Notes: generated from the letters alone by a model not told the origin. A DNA stretch of 64,000 nt from Charina bottae (GCA_023362775.1 JALMGJ010000004.1:81520798-81584797), one strand, 5' to 3'; shown: positions 22,376 through 35,256, counted from the first letter of the stretch. Numbers and translations are program-made.

Positions 22376-24009
22376 CTCTGGGGGAGACATGTGATTGGGT
22401 TCTGGTGGTGGTTAATTCCTCCTTGAGGGAGGGAGTGGTCCCGCCAGTTCTTAAAGAAACAGTGGTACATCCCCCTCTCAGGGGGCCATTGCTTGACCCA
22501 ACTCATCTGGACAGTTTTTGTCCAGTCTCTAACCTTCACTTTTCAGGGAAAGTTGTGGAGAAGGTGGTCACACTGCAGCTTCAAAGGTGTGAAATGGATT
22601 ATCTGGACCCCTTTCAGTTGGGAATCAGACCAGTGTATGAGACAGAGACAGCATTGATTGTGCTCTTGGATGACCTCAGGTGAGAGCAGTATGTGGTAGT
22701 GCACCCATATTTTTGATCTCTCAGCAACTTTCAATACCATTGATCATGATATCATTCTTGCTTTGCTCTGGGAGTTGAGGGTAGGCGGCACAGTGTTGTA
22801 CTGGTTCTCCTCCTTCCTTCAATGCCTATTTCAGTCAGCGTTGATAGGAAGAGAGAGGTCCAGCCCATGGCTCCTGCTTTGAGGGATGCGGCATGGCTCG
22901 GTCCTCTCTCCTCTCTCCTCTCCTGTTTAACATTTACCTGCAGCTGCTGGGTGAAGTAATCCAACAGTTTGGGGTAAGGTATCACAAGTATGCTGATGAC
23001 ATCCAGCTTTATATTTCTACACCAGGCTGCCTGAGTGATGTCATGGATGTCCTATCTAAGTGCCTGGAGGCTATGGGGCCTAGATGCAATGCAATTGGCT
23101 TCAGCTGAACCCAAGCAAGGCTGAGTGGCTTTGTGTGTTTGGAACTTCTGGTGCCAGGAATTTTCCATCTTTGATTCTGAATGGGATGGCACTTCCTCAG
23201 ACAGGCCCAGTGCACAATCTGGGGATCTTCCTGGACTTATGGGTCCTGCTCAAAGAGCAGGTGGCAGCCATGTCTCAGAGGGCCTTTGCACACCTTCGGG
23301 TTGTGCACCAGTTATGCCCATTCCTTGACCAGGAGGCTCTGTTCACTGTCACTCATGCTCTCATAACATCCCATCTGGACTACTGCAATGGACTCTACAT
23401 GGGACTGCCCTTGAAGAGCTTTTGGAAGCTTCAGGTAGTGCAGAATGTGGCAGCATGAGTGTGGTTACTCAGCACATGTAACACCACTACTTTGTGAGCT
23501 GCATTGGTTGCCAGCGTGCTTCTGAGTGCAATTCAAGATGCTGGTTGTCACCTTTAAAGCTCTTCATGGCTTGGGACTGGGTTACTTCAGGGACCATTTC
23601 TCCCTGGTTGTTTCTACCTATCTAGTCTAGTCTGGCAGGATTGGCATGCTTTGTGTACCATTGGCTAAGGAATGCTGGTTGACGGGGCCTAGATAGCATG
23701 CCTTTTCTGTTGTAGCACTTTCCCTACGGAACATTCTTCCTCCAGAGATTAGGATGGCCCCAACCCTGCTGGTCTTTCATAAGGCCTTACAAATCTGGTT
23801 CTGTGCCCAGGCCAGGGGCCCAGAGTGTGTGAAATGATTCATTTCCTGGATGTTTCTTGGCATCATAATAGTTTATTATGATGTTTTCCTCGGCTGCTAT
23901 GCGTTTTAATTTTTGCATTTACAGTGTAATTGTTTTTATTCAATATTGTTCACTGCCCAGAGTCACTTGTTGACATGGGTGGCTATACAAATTGAATAAA
24001 TAAATAAAT
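22376..24009 (+). mobile_element. Old L2 LINE, RT to 3' end
   Basis: A 5'-truncated L2 starts within the RT. It ends at CACTGCCCAGAGTCACTTG...GAATAAATAAATAAA. It is clearly older than the copies at 3.3 and 33.3 kb: many CpG sites are lost and the frames are short. Confidence 0.85.
22405..23800 (+). pseudogene. L2 reverse transcriptase remnant
   Basis: Frames 22405-22683, 22893-23108 and 23084-23458 preserve L2 RT motifs in order: FSGKVVEKVVTLQLQR, DPFQLGIRPVYE, LLSPLLFNIYLQLLGE, HKYADDIQLYIST (catalytic YADD at about 22990) and the C-terminal LFTVTHALITSHLDYCNGLY. A degenerate NILPPEIR-like tail follows at about 23730. Stops and frame changes separate the blocks. Confidence 0.82.
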
Positions 24010-27000
24010 TCAATACCAGAGAGCAGGCCCTGCAACAGAGGAGACTCATTTCCAGTCCCATAGGATGATACTGTCCAGTTGATGGGACATGAAGCATGCC
24101 AACTCTGTGGATCAAACAGGAAAGGCAGACACCGCATGAAACAGATGGTCCCTTAGATATTAACAAACTTACAAAACATGAAACCAAAATGGAGCAATAA
24201 GAGGAAGAGCCCATATAATATATGTGTGTTCCCTCTACCATTTTTCATTTCCAGAATAATGAAACCAATCATTTTTAAACAACTTCTGGGCTAGCCAAAA
24301 AAAAAAAAAGTAAAAAAAAGATTTAGTCATTTCATTGACTAAATCTTACCTAAAGATCATAACCAACATACTTAATGTTCTGTAAGACTTTAAACAATTG
24401 TTTTGTCAATGTGGAATATTCTAGTACTTTAATGCAAGTGACTAATAACTAATATTCATGAAATAAAAGTAATAAAGAGGTAAATATAGTATAAAAGATA
24501 TATATTATTGGCATTCATGTTCCATAGCTTGATGCAATTCTAAGTATTCTTATAACAGGTAAACTCAGGTTCTTTGAGAGAGGGAAGGAATTCTCCAGGT
24601 TCCCACTGAAAATACATTTCACTATCTAGCCACTAAATTTAAACTCCAAGGACTAAATTTGTATCCTGAGATTCTCCACATATTCCCATTTACTGGGCAT
24701 TGAATTCAACAAACAAATGAAAGAAATAGGAGAGAAAAAAATTACTCAGATGAGATGTTCAAGTGAACATTCTTATTCTTATTCTGCCCCTAGGTTCCTC
24801 AGTTTCAGAAAGGTCCTTATTAAGCAACGTTGTTTACATTTCTTTATTTTTCTGCCTTTTATTCAGGAGCTGAAGGCAGCACACATAGCACTGCATCCTC
24901 TTATTTTTCTGACAACAACAGCTCTTGAGGTAGTTGGTTTGAGAGAAAAAGACTCAAAGTCACCCAGTGAGTTTACATGGCTGGGTCAAATAACTTTGTT
25001 TTCTTGCTATTCAGTAGTTTTTAGTTGTGGAAATTGCTTCCTCCTGAGAACTTAAATATATTACCTTTAATAATGTAGCTATAAAAGATCAAGACTTCTT
25101 CAAAAACATCAAGACTTCTTCAGAATCTTGAGTTCTCATGACTTTATGGATACTGTATATCTGTTCAGACTTCTTGCAATAATTTGGAATTTCTGGGTTT
25201 GTTGTTGTTTTGTTTGTTTTCTGTTTGTTTCACTTCCATGTCTAGCCTGCACTTCCTAGGGATCTCCCATCTCCCAGCTATCATACCTGTCACCTAGCTA
25301 ATCATTATAGGTATATGGTAAGGAAAATATATATAAGGCACTATGAAAATCCTATGTTTTGCTGCAGTTAGTAATTGGGGGAAGACTCAGTGGTGTCAGA
25401 AATTACAGATACGTTGATTGATGGACTGTAAGTTGTATTACTGACATATATTAGTGCAAGGCAGAAGCATTGTGTAGAGGACATAGGAAATGGCCTTGAA
25501 AGATAGGAGGAAGAGCCATTACCAAAGCAACAATCATACCAAGAAACTAATTTGAGTAAACATCTTAGATGGGTCCCTCCCTAATTAACACAAAGATAAA
25601 GTGAGGGAGGGAAAAGCACATTCAGACATGCAAGATTCTTTACTGAGCTGTTACAATAAAAGTAGTCCTGACCTATATAGCATTGGTTTCTTACTCTGGT
25701 CTACTTTACAGAACTGACACATTATGACATCATGATACAAGTGTGTAAGGTTGGAAATTGCATTGTGTTACATGACAAATGTTTTGTCACTTCACCTCTT
25801 TGCTGTCCACTCCGCCCTCTCACCCTGCTGACACTTATGGGCAGAAGCAAAGTTTGAATCAAGACATCCAGATTCCATGTGAGTATTCAAAATGAACCAT
25901 TGTACTACATCATTTTATTTGAAGTCTGTGTAAATAGAGGGATGAATTAAAGCCAAATTAGTTATATTTTTAAATAAATAGGCTTTAAATAAGAACATAA
26001 AAACCTAAGGGCAGTGATAATGGATTGGACCGAAGGCATGCTAGCATTCTGTTTCTCGGTACAAAACTAGATGCTTATGTGAAGTCCACAATTAAAAGAT
26101 TTTATGTATCTATTATTCAGCCCAAAGTGGTATTCATAGGCAAACTAAGGTCATTATGGCTAAGTTGCACTAAGCCATAATGTGTTTTATTTAATTTCAG
26201 CTAAGCTTATTTGAATCCAGCTATTGTGCTTTGTAAAACATGGTTAATGGATTAGCATGTTTTGTGAACCTAGTAAATTGTAATTAAATTTGTAAGCTAT
26301 GGCTTAAGATGATAAATGAAAGGAGCATTTTTTTGTGATTCTGGTAAAAACATTTAGCTATAAATCTGAATGCAGCAGAACACAGTGCAGGATTTGAGAC
26401 AATGGAGTTCTACCATTATTTTTTATATGCAGCGTTTTCAGATACAAAGGTATCTGAAATGTATATTCTTTTCCTATGAAATTAATTTTAAATTTTGAAA
26501 TTTATTTACTTATTCCATCTAGTAAGAACATTTAATAAAAGTAAGTACTAAGAATAAGTAATAGAATGAAGAGAAATAACATTGGTAATCCAGTAAGACA
26601 GAGAATAGGGAAAAAAAATTTGGTTGACCAACGTATTTTCATAGTGAACACTGTGCTTAATTAGAAAATTATACTAGAAGTTTCTTTTATCAAAGTTCAT
26701 ACAGAATATATCAAAAAGTGACAAAGGACCACACTTGTTTCCTGGAGTTTCCAGCAATATCTTACTCCACTGAATATACATTGTGGGGAGAGAGAACCAT
26801 ACCTGACTCACCTAACAAATGAAATATTACCCAAAAATAAAGTATTATCCAAATTAGGACAGTTTTTAAGTTCTAAATGAAGACTGTCTTTGCATAGGTA
26901 ATACTTCTTATGACTTCATTGTGAACTTAGTAGACTCTCAGAAGTTTCACACAGCCTAATTAACCAATAAATAAATGTGATTTTTCTGTGTTTCAGCAAT

Positions 27001-28510
27001 ATAGTAATTTGTATGAAATGATCTATGACTCAAAATCTAGTTTGGTATTTAAAAAAAGGAATCTTATAACATCTTAAGGACTAAAAATGTATTTTTTTCA
27101 AAGGCTTCATACTTCATCAGTTATGTGGTATATTCACAGTTTTTGGAGGGGTTTAGGAATAGAAAATAGGTTAGAGGAAAAAGAAATAGAACAGATGCAC
27201 ATAGTAATTATCTCTATTTGTACTCCCCTATACTTTATCTTGCCTTTGACAATTCATTTTACTATTATTTTCCTGCCATGGAATTATGTATACACCCTTC
27301 TCAGAATAATAGTCTGAATCCCAGGAAATCTGCTGTAATCCAGAGATATTTATGCTACAATAAAATGTAGCAATAAAATAAAAAGGTACTATAAGTTCTC
27401 TGTCTGTCTATCTGTCTGTCTCCCACCCAGTTTCTGGAAACTAAGACTGTCACATATTTCTCTGGTACTTGCACATTGCTTCATACTCTTTTACTTGGAG
27501 TTCAATTTTTTCTTAGGCTCCAATGACAGAAAACAATGAGATTTTCACTCACCAAAAATAGATTATGCAATGATTCTGCATAAGTGCAGAACATGCTTTG
27601 CTCCCAGAAGCTATACAGAGTTTTAACATATGTGAAGATAGAAATGCGGTATATATGGGGATAAAATCCTATAACTAAGCAAAAGGCTGGTTCTGCGGTA
27701 CCAGTCTAAAGGATGAGTGTACCTTTAGAGAACAGCAGGAATGGGTTATAAATGAAGCACAATTAGTGCCTGGTATAGCAGCAAGATTTTATAAAATGTG
27801 GATTGTAGTAGTATGCTTTAGGCATTAAAAAAATGTTCCCACAGAGGCATAGCAACAGTTTGGAGATTTAACAAGATCCATTAGAACATCGGTGATATAC
27901 AGTATTTATATCAAATTGTATGAGCGTGTCCACTAAGATCTGACTGACACTACTATTGTATGCATACATTTCACTTCTGAAAGACTTAATTTTCAGGAGT
28001 TCAGCTGCTTATCCAGTTCTGTTTCCTTAGAAGCAGGTCACTGGATGCTAAGGCCATCTTCAGGATGTATGGTTTATTTACCCACACATATAGGCTGAGC
28101 ATATGGTAGGATCACAACATTAACATTTCAACATGCACTTATATGCAATTGTAAAACACCACATAGTTCCATACTGTTTCCTTTAAAGGACAGAAAACTT
28201 TTCAAACTAAGATCTAGCACAAACTTTATTATTTTGTGTAGCAGTAGAAGGAAAAATGAGCCATCACCACCCATCCCCTGTGCCTTCTCAGTGCATGTTC
28301 TACCCCTCATTCTGTTCAAAGAAAAGTTGTGGATTAGGACAATTTAGAAGAAGTTTCATGGGGTCACCTTGACATATCCACAAATATGTTTTTCTTTCTC
28401 ATTGTGACAGGTTAAGATTTGTTCTTGCAGTTTTCACTTATACTCTCAGCAAGAGTACTTAGCACATTATAAATATACAGTGTATGTTATATAAAAACTT
28501 TCTGTTAAAA
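24010..28510. other. Largely unique, AT-rich 4.5 kb
   Basis: This is the longest stretch without recent insertions. No exon is recognised. A (TCTG)n-like tract lies at about 27402-27421. A diverged interspersed repeat is suspected at about 25982-26100 (listed separately). Confidence 0.45.
25982..26100 (+). repeat. Diverged old interspersed repeat (unassigned)
   Basis: AAGAACATAAAAACCTAAGG followed by GGATTGGACCGAAGG and AGCATTCTGTTTC resembles a widespread amniote repeat containing 'ctggatcaggccaa...catctagtccagcat'. It is too diverged to assign to a family. Confidence 0.35.
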
Positions 28511-28523
28511 ATTACTATGGGTA
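28511..28523. repeat. Target-site duplication of fold-back PLE, left
   Basis: ATTACTATGGGTA, repeated exactly at 29346-29358. Confidence 0.85.
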
Positions 28524-29345
28524 TGTAGCTTGAATCATGTCAACTGGATTTCTATTTTCTCAGTGGAAACGTTTCGCTCCTTATCCAAGGAGCTTCTTCA
28601 GTCTGAGCAAAGTTGGTAAGGGAATCCTAAATATGTTTCTAGGTAGCTGTGTGACCTTACACCTGGGGCTAGGTCATGGTTATTTTGAGATGTTATTTCT
28701 AAGTCCCTTTACCATCTAAAGGAGGATCGTTAAGATTACCATGCTGCTGTTGAGCTTGCGAAATGGTCTTAATCTTCCTAGGCACAGAAGACAAAGAAGG
28801 AAAGAAAATAGGGGAAAGATTGTGCCTGAGGCCCCCACCTCTATTCAAGGAAGGATTTTCCAAGTTGGCATAAATGGATTCCTTGACCCCTCTCTCTGTC
28901 AAACTCTCAAACTCTCAAACAAAACTCAAACAAACTCTCAAACAAAAGGAATCCATTTATGCCAACTTGGAAAATCCTTCCTTGAATAGAGGTGGGGGCC
29001 TCAGGCACAATCTCTCCCCCATCTTCCTCCCTGCTTTGTCTTCTGTGCCTAGGAAGATTAAGACCATTTCACAAGCTCAACAGCAGCATGGTGATCTTAA
29101 TGATCCTCCTTTAGATGATAAAAGGACTTAAAAATAACATCTCAATATAACCATGACCTAGCCCCAGGTGTAAGGTCACACAGCTACCTAGAAACATATT
29201 TAGGATTCCCTTACCAACTTTGCTCAGACTGAAGAAGCTCCTTGGATAAGGAGCAAAACGTTTCCACTGAGAAAATAGAAATCCAGTTGACATGATTCAA
29301 GCTACAGACAATTCCACCTGGATGACTGAGAACCTTCATAGACAT
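28524..29345. mobile_element. Fold-back Penelope-like insertion A (360-bp inverted arms)
   Basis: The left arm (28524-28884, antisense) and right arm (28947-29306, sense) are near-perfect inverted copies of one terminal sequence. They are separated by 62 bp of 'aaactctcaaac'-type repeat. A 39-bp tail on the right only (about 29307-29345, ...GATGACTGAGAACCTTCATA...) ends the element. Each arm carries a hammerhead-like core. The left (minus) core has CTGAAGA, stem GCTCCTT/AAGGAGC and GAAA intact. In the right arm GAAA is changed to CAAAA. The perfect 13-bp TSD shows it arrived as one unit. Assignment to PLEs rests on arm structure, the ribozyme-like core and similarity in plan to the GIY-YIG-bearing copy at 49.1 kb. 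No RT is present. Confidence 0.8.
28572..28601 (-). ncRNA. Hammerhead-ribozyme-like core (left arm, insertion A)
   Basis: Minus strand: CTGAAGA (complement of 28595-28601), a 7-bp stem II GCTCCTT/AAGGAGC closed by a GGAT loop, then GAAA (complement of 28572-28575). These are the conserved boxes and helix II of a hammerhead. I could not identify a convincing helix III and cleavage triplet, so activity is unproven. Confidence 0.5.
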
Positions 29346-29565
29346 ATTACTATGGGTAATTTTGAGTTTAGTTAAATGCTAAGTTTAAGGTAACTGGCAA
29401 AAAAACAATATAAAAGGTGAGCAAAAACAGGGAGTGAGAAACATGAACAACGGGCAAGAATCTACATAATCTATATCTCTATATCACAAGGACAGAAGTT
29501 TTCAGAGCCATCGGAAATAATATTGTTCATAATTAGTCTAGATAGTCCCAAAGGGAATAATCTTT

Positions 29566-30095
29566 TTTTTTATATAATTTTTAATTAATTTTTGAATAAT
29601 ATATAACAATACATTATAAAAAGAAAAAAACATACCAGACATAACATAATATAACAAAACAAAACATATTGTAACATATCCTACCCTAGCATTTTATAAT
29701 TTTACATAATTAACCTTCATCTAATCTAAACTAACCTAACCAAAAAAAAATACTTCTTCCTGTTTGACAAAGCTAACCAAAACTGACTAACCTCTACACT
29801 TTCTAATTTGGCAGTTATTAATAACCCTCTTTTCTTCTTATTTCTTCTCATCCTCTTTCTTTCTCTCCTTTCTTCCTCTTTCTTCTCTACCCTTCTTTTA
29901 ACTCCACTTCCTCACTCCCTCTACTCTACTTTCTTCTACCCCTTCTCCCCTTACCACCTCCAAAAGGAAAAACAAAAAAGAAAAACTAAAAAAAAAACCA
30001 CAAATACAAAAAGGACTTCTTACTTCCCATCTACTTTTTCCCTCACATCTTTATATACCAATTTAATTCTATTTATCTTAATTACATAATTAATA
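29566..30095 (-). other. L1 3' UTR
   Basis: A/T-rich trailer with a pyrimidine-rich tract on plus (29812-29960). The same sequence recurs in the truncated copy at 20788-21005. Confidence 0.75.
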
Positions 30096-31109
30096 TTAAT
30101 TTCCTAATTGATTATTTTGCAATTTTTGAATAAATTTTAAAAAAGGACTCCAAACTATATTAAATTCTTCCATGTTTCTATCGTTAATTTGATCAGTCAA
30201 TTTAGCCATTTGCATCAAGTCCAATATTTTTATAATCCATTCCTCAGTCGTGGGTATATATTCTTCCTTCCAATATTTGGCAAAGATGATTCTAGCAACG
30301 GTTATTACGTAGAATAGTAGTTTTCCATGTTTCTTATGTAGTTCTGGTTTTATGAAGCCCAATAAATAGAGTTCTGGATCTTTGATGATATCTTCTTGAA
30401 TAATGTCACAGTTTTATGGATTTTGTCCCTATAGTTCTTTGTTTTTCGACACGTCCACCATAAATGAAAGAAAGTACCAGTTTCTTTTTTACATTTCCAA
30501 CAGTAATTTGGTATGACAGGATTCATTTTTGACAATACATTTGGAGTCAGGTACCATCTGTACATCATTTTGAAAAAGTTTTCTCTCATATTGTAATTTA
30601 AAGTAAAATTCAAATCTTTTAACCATATTTTCTCCCAATTTTCAAACTGAATGCTGTGACCCACATTTTGTTCCCATTTAATTATAGAGTTCTTTATAGG
30701 TAATTTGGAGATTTTATTTTGTAGTAAATTTTTTGTAAACCTTGGTAATTAGATGATCCTCCTCTCTCCACAATATATTGTCCCAATTAACAGAGCTACT
30801 TTTGAATTTAAAGTTTTTGGAGTCAATCTTGAATTGCGCTTTTACTTGTAAATATGTATACCAATTGCAAATGTGACCCTCATTCTCTAATTCTTCCCTG
30901 GTTTTAAATTTATAGTTTGAACCCTCAAATAACAACAAATCTTTATAATTTAACCACTTATTCCTAGTTGTGACACCTGGCAGTGCAAATGCTTCATATG
31001 GGGAGATCCATAGTGGTAAATTTGGTACTATCAATTTCTTGTATTTCTCCCAAATTTTTAGAATTGATTTCCTAATTGGATGATGCGTAAATGCCAGATT
31101 TGCTTTTGT

Positions 31110-31493
31110 CTGTAGCTTGAATCATGTCAACTGGATTTCTATTTTCTTAGTGGAAACGTTTCACTCCTTATCCAAGGAGCTTCTTCAGTCTGAGTAAAGT
31201 TAGTAAGGGAATCCTTAAATATGTTTCTAGGCTGGCTGTGAATTGAATTTTCCTCCTTTAGATGATAAAGGGACTTAGAAACAAACATCTCAAAATAACC
31301 ATGACCTAGCCCCAGGTGCAAGGTCACACAGCCAGCCTAGAAACATATTTAAGGATTCCCTTACTAACTTTACTCAGACTGAAGAAGCTCCTTGGATAAG
31401 GAGTGAAACGTTTCCACTAAGAAAATAGAAATCCAGTTGACATGATTCAAGCTACAGACAATTCCACCTGGATGACTGAGAACCTTCATAGAC
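31110..31493. mobile_element. Fold-back Penelope-like insertion B inside L1 (14-bp TSD)
   Basis: This is the same family as insertion A. A left antisense arm (31110-31232) and right sense arm (about 31321-31456) face each other around a shorter spacer, and it ends with the same right-only tail. The perfect TSD AGATTTGCTTTTGT lies at 31096-31109 and 31494-31507. It splits the L1 ORF2, so it is younger than that L1. Hammerhead-like cores lie at 31159-31188 (minus) and 31379-31408 (plus); both keep CTGAAGA and GAAA, with one G-T wobble at the base of stem II. Confidence 0.85.
31379..31408 (+). ncRNA. Hammerhead-ribozyme-like core (right arm, insertion B)
   Basis: CTGAAGA at 31379-31385, stem II GCTCC/GGAGT plus a TT/AA extension, GAAA at 31405-31408. 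The mirror copy is at 31159-31188 on the minus strand. Cleavage site not identified. Confidence 0.48.
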
Positions 31494-33496
31494 AGATTTG
31501 CTTTTGTTTTATCGTACCAGAGGTACCCGTGCCATCCAAATCTAAGATCGTGCCCCTCTAAATTCAATAATTTTCTGTTGTCTAATTTTATCCATTCTCT
31601 CATCCAAACCAGTACACTAGCTTCATAATATAATCTTAAATCTGGTAAGCCAAATCCTCCATTTTCTTTAGTGTCTTGTAAGTATTTATATTTGATTTTA
31701 GCGAGATCTTTTTGCCAATTTAGAAATGTTTTCTCTGTGATTATTATTGGTACTGTTTGAAATAAAAACAGTATTCTTGGAAGAATATTCATTTTGATTG
31801 TGGAAATCCTTCCAAGGAGAGATACTTGGAGCTTTGTCCAATTATGTAGATCTTGTCGTATTTCATTCCAAATTTTAATATAGTTATTTTTGAATAGATC
31901 TGAATTTTTTGATGTGATTTCAACTCCTAAATATCTTATTTTTTAAACATTTTTAAATCCCGTAGCCAATTCCATAGTGTGAATATCATTTGCAGACATA
32001 TTTAAATTTATCATCTTTGTTTTTGGTTGTTTATTTTAAATCCAGCAAGCTCTCCAAATTCATGTATCTTTTTTAGTAAGTGACTTAATGAATTATCTGG
32101 ATTTTGTAGAGTAATAACAATATCATCTGCAAATGCCCTTAGCTTATAATTTTCCTGTTTTATTTTGACTCCTTCAATTTGACTATCTTTTCTAATATTT
32201 TCTAGAACGATTTCCAAAACCAAAATGAATAAAAGGGGAGATATTGGGCATCCTTGTCTAGTGCCCTTACCTATATTGCAATTTTGGGTTGTATCATTAT
32301 TCACTACTATCTTGGCTTTTTGATTTGTATAAATTGCTTGAATCGCATTGATAAATTTGTTTCCATATTCTAATCTTTTAAGCATTTTAATCAAAAATTC
32401 CCAATTTAAATTATCAAATGCTTTTTCAGCATCTAAAAATAATAAAGTAATTTGTTTATCATTATGATTTTTTGCATATTCAATTATGTTTAAAATGGAT
32501 CTTATGTTATCTTTTATACATCTTTTTGGTAGGAAGCCACTTTGATCCAAATTTATTGTATCTTGTAGAACTTTTTTTAGTCTATTAGCCAGAATGGTGG
32601 TAGATATTTTGTAATCTGTATTTAGAAGAGAGATTGGTCTGTAGTTTTTACACAGAGTCGGATCTTGGTCTTCTTTAGGAATTAAAATGATATTTGCTTC
32701 TATCCATTAATTAGGTATAGTATTTCCTGCCATTATTGAATTTAGGAGCATATTAAATGGAGTTATGAGAAATTCCTGAAAATGTTTGTAATAAGATGCT
32801 GTAAAACCATACGGTCCTGGTGTTTTACCTAATTTTTGTTTTTTTATAGCTTCTATTATTTCCTGGTTTGTAATTGGTTCATTCAAATTCTCTCTTTGCA
32901 TTTGAGAGATCTTCTCCACTTTACTTTTTTGTAAATAAGTATCACATTTGTCTTGTGTTAATTGTTGCTTTCAATATAATTTATTATAAAAGTCGTAAAA
33001 CGCCTTTCTAATACCTTGATTATCGGTAAATTCTTCTCCATTTTCTTTTCTTTTATTAATAATCTTTTTGTTCGCCTCTTTTCTTAATTTAAAAGCTAAC
33101 CATTTCCCTGCTTTATTAGCATGTTGAAAATGTCTCTGTCTGACGTATCTTAATTTTTTTTCTATTTCATCTATTGTTTGGAGTTCTAATTGCTTTTGTA
33201 AAATATTTATTTGGTTTTTAATATTTTTGTCTTTGGGATTACTTTGAAGTTCAGTTTCTTTTATTTTAATTTGGTCGCAGATTTGTAGAAATTTTTGTTG
33301 TTTTAGTTTTATTTATTTAATTTATTTAATTAAATTTATATAACCGCCCATCTCCCCCAGTGGGGAACTCTGGGCGGTTTACAATAAAATGGATTAAAAC
33401 AGAATATAAAACATCAATGTACAGTATATAAATTAATAGATAATTATAAATCCAGATGGAGATGGAATTAAAACGAAGGACAATAAATTAAGGAAT

Positions 33497-34150
33497 TTAC
33501 CACCCCCATGAGGAACTATCCTTTCCTCCTTCCCATGCCAGGCGGCAGAACCAGGTCTTCAGTTCTTTCCTAAAGGTCGGGAGGGAGGAGATCTGCCTCA
33601 ACTCTGGGGGCAAGATGTTCCACAGTGTGGGCGCTACCACAGAGAAGGCCCGCCTCCTCGACCCCATCAGATGACATTCTTTAATTGATGGGGTTCGTAG
33701 CAGACCCTCTCTGAATGACCTGGTGGGGCGGGTCAATAAAATGGGGATAAGACGGTCCTTCAGGTATTCTGGCCCCATGCCATGTAGGGCTTTAAAGGTA
33801 ATAACCAACACCTTGAATTGTACCCGGAAGCAGACCGGCACCCAATGCAGCTCGCGGAGCAAAGGTGTTATATGTGCAGATTTTGGTGCACCCAAAATTG
33901 CTCGCGCGGCCACATTCTGCACCAGCTGAAGCTTCCGGATAGTCTTCAAAGGTAGCCCCATGTAGAGCGCATTGCAATAAACTACATGGGAGATGACGAG
34001 AGCATGAGTGACTGTTCGGAGGGCATCGCGATCTAGGAATGGGCGTAACTGGCGCACTAACCGAAGTTGTGCGAAAGCCCTCCTAGCCATGACTGCCACC
34101 TGATCTTCGAGCAGGAGTTGTGAGTCTAGAAGGACCCCCAATTTCCGCAC
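33497..34150 (-). pseudogene. L2 ORF2 C-terminal region, 217 codons open
   Basis: One base-frame away from the RT ORF. Contains LGVLLDSQLLLEDQVAVMAR, RAFAQLRLVRQLRPFLDRDA, NVAARAILGAPKSAHITPLL and LWNILPPELRQISSLPTFRK, the usual end of L2 ORF2. The 3' UTR follows to 33303. Confidence 0.86.
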
Positions 34151-34170
34151 CGGTTCCGAATGGGGCAGTG

Positions 34171-35256
34171 CTACCCATCAAGAACCAAATATGATAATTT
34201 CCCAGAAGACACTAGGCCATCAATCCACAGCCACTCGGTCTTGCTAGGGTTCAATTGTAGACTGTGGTTCCCCATCCAGGCCCTCACAGCCCCCAGGCAC
34301 TGGGACAGGGTGGTCACTGCATCACTTACTTCACCAGGGATGGAGATGTACAATTGAGTATCATCCGCATACTGATGATACCTCATCCCATGGTGTCGGA
34401 TGACCTCGCCCAGCGGTTTCATGTAGATGTTAAATAGGAGAGGAGAGAGAACAGAACCCTGTGGCTCCCCACACAAGAGGGGCCGAGGGTCAGATCTCTC
34501 CTCTCCTATTACCACCGACTGGGAGCGGCCTTGGAGGATTGAGGTGAACCAGCGCAAAACTACGCCGCCCACCCCCAACTCCCTGAGCCGCCCCAACAGG
34601 ATACCATGGTCGATGGTATCGAATGCCGCTGAGAGATCCAAGAGAGCAAGGATGGATGCACTACCACCATCCCGCTCCCGCCAGAGATCATCCGTAAGCG
34701 CGACCAATGCAGTCTCCATCCCATATCCGGGCCTGAAACCTGACTGAAAAGGGTCTAGATAATCCGCTTCATCCAGGATCCTTTGAAGTTGCAAGGCCAC
34801 CACTTTCTCAACCACCTTACCCAAAAAGGGGAGGTGGGAGACTGGACGAAAATTGTCCAGGATGGTAGGGTCCAGGGCTGGCTTCTTGAGGAGGGGGTGC
34901 ACCAGTGCCTCTTTAAAGGCAGTTGGAACCACCCCCTCCACCAAGGATGTATTAATCATGGCCTGGACCCATCCACATGTCACCTCCCTGGCTGATTTCA
35001 CCAGCCAGGAAGGGCAGGGATCTAAATCACATGTGGTGGAATTAACAATTCGAAGGATCCTTTCCACTTCCTCAGGTCCAACAGGATCAAATCGTTCCCA
35101 GATAACAGGGCAAGACCATTCTCCCGGCATCTCCCCAGACTGCATTTCACGCATGGAGTCCAACTTAGACCGAATCCGAGCGATTTTATCCTGCAGATGC
35201 TCAGCAAATTCTTCCGCACGGCCCTGCAGGTGGGTGGTCGATACCACCCTACCCAA
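34171..35256 (-). pseudogene. L2 reverse transcriptase domain, 361 codons open
   Basis: In frame with the endonuclease ORF upstream. RT motifs: NFRPVSHLPFLGKVVEKVV, DYLDPFQSGFRPGYG, LLDLSAAFDTIDHGILL (first catalytic D), PQGSVLSPLLFNIYMKPLGE and HQYADDTQLYISIPGE (catalytic DD at about 34365). QLNPSKTEWLWIDG follows. It ends at VLDG with a frame change before the C-terminal domain. Confidence 0.88.

Larger units (their letters stand above)
30096..33302 (-). pseudogene. L1 ORF2 reverse transcriptase and C-terminal domain, broken
   Basis: This continues ORF2 beyond the L2. An N-terminal linker is followed by the RT: TNQEIIEAIKKQKLGKTPGP, QSGFLPKRCIKDNIRSI, LFLDAEKAFDNLNW, GTRQGCPISPLLFILVLE and the catalytic FADDIVITLQ (about 32120). 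Thumb and C-terminal regions follow (GGFGLPDLRLYYEASVL, WISPYEAFALPG). Near the end is a CCHC-like cluster CWKCKKETGTFFHLWWTC. Stops and frame changes occur at about 31950, 32555, 32700 and 30700. Fold-back PLE B is inserted within the codons for DKTKANLAFTH. The reading ends near 30096. Confidence 0.87.

Noticed and set aside
28524..29345. Large palindrome as an assembly artefact
   Set aside because: An exact 13-bp TSD and a tail present on only one side argue for a real insertion; two other copies have the same plan with different junctions.
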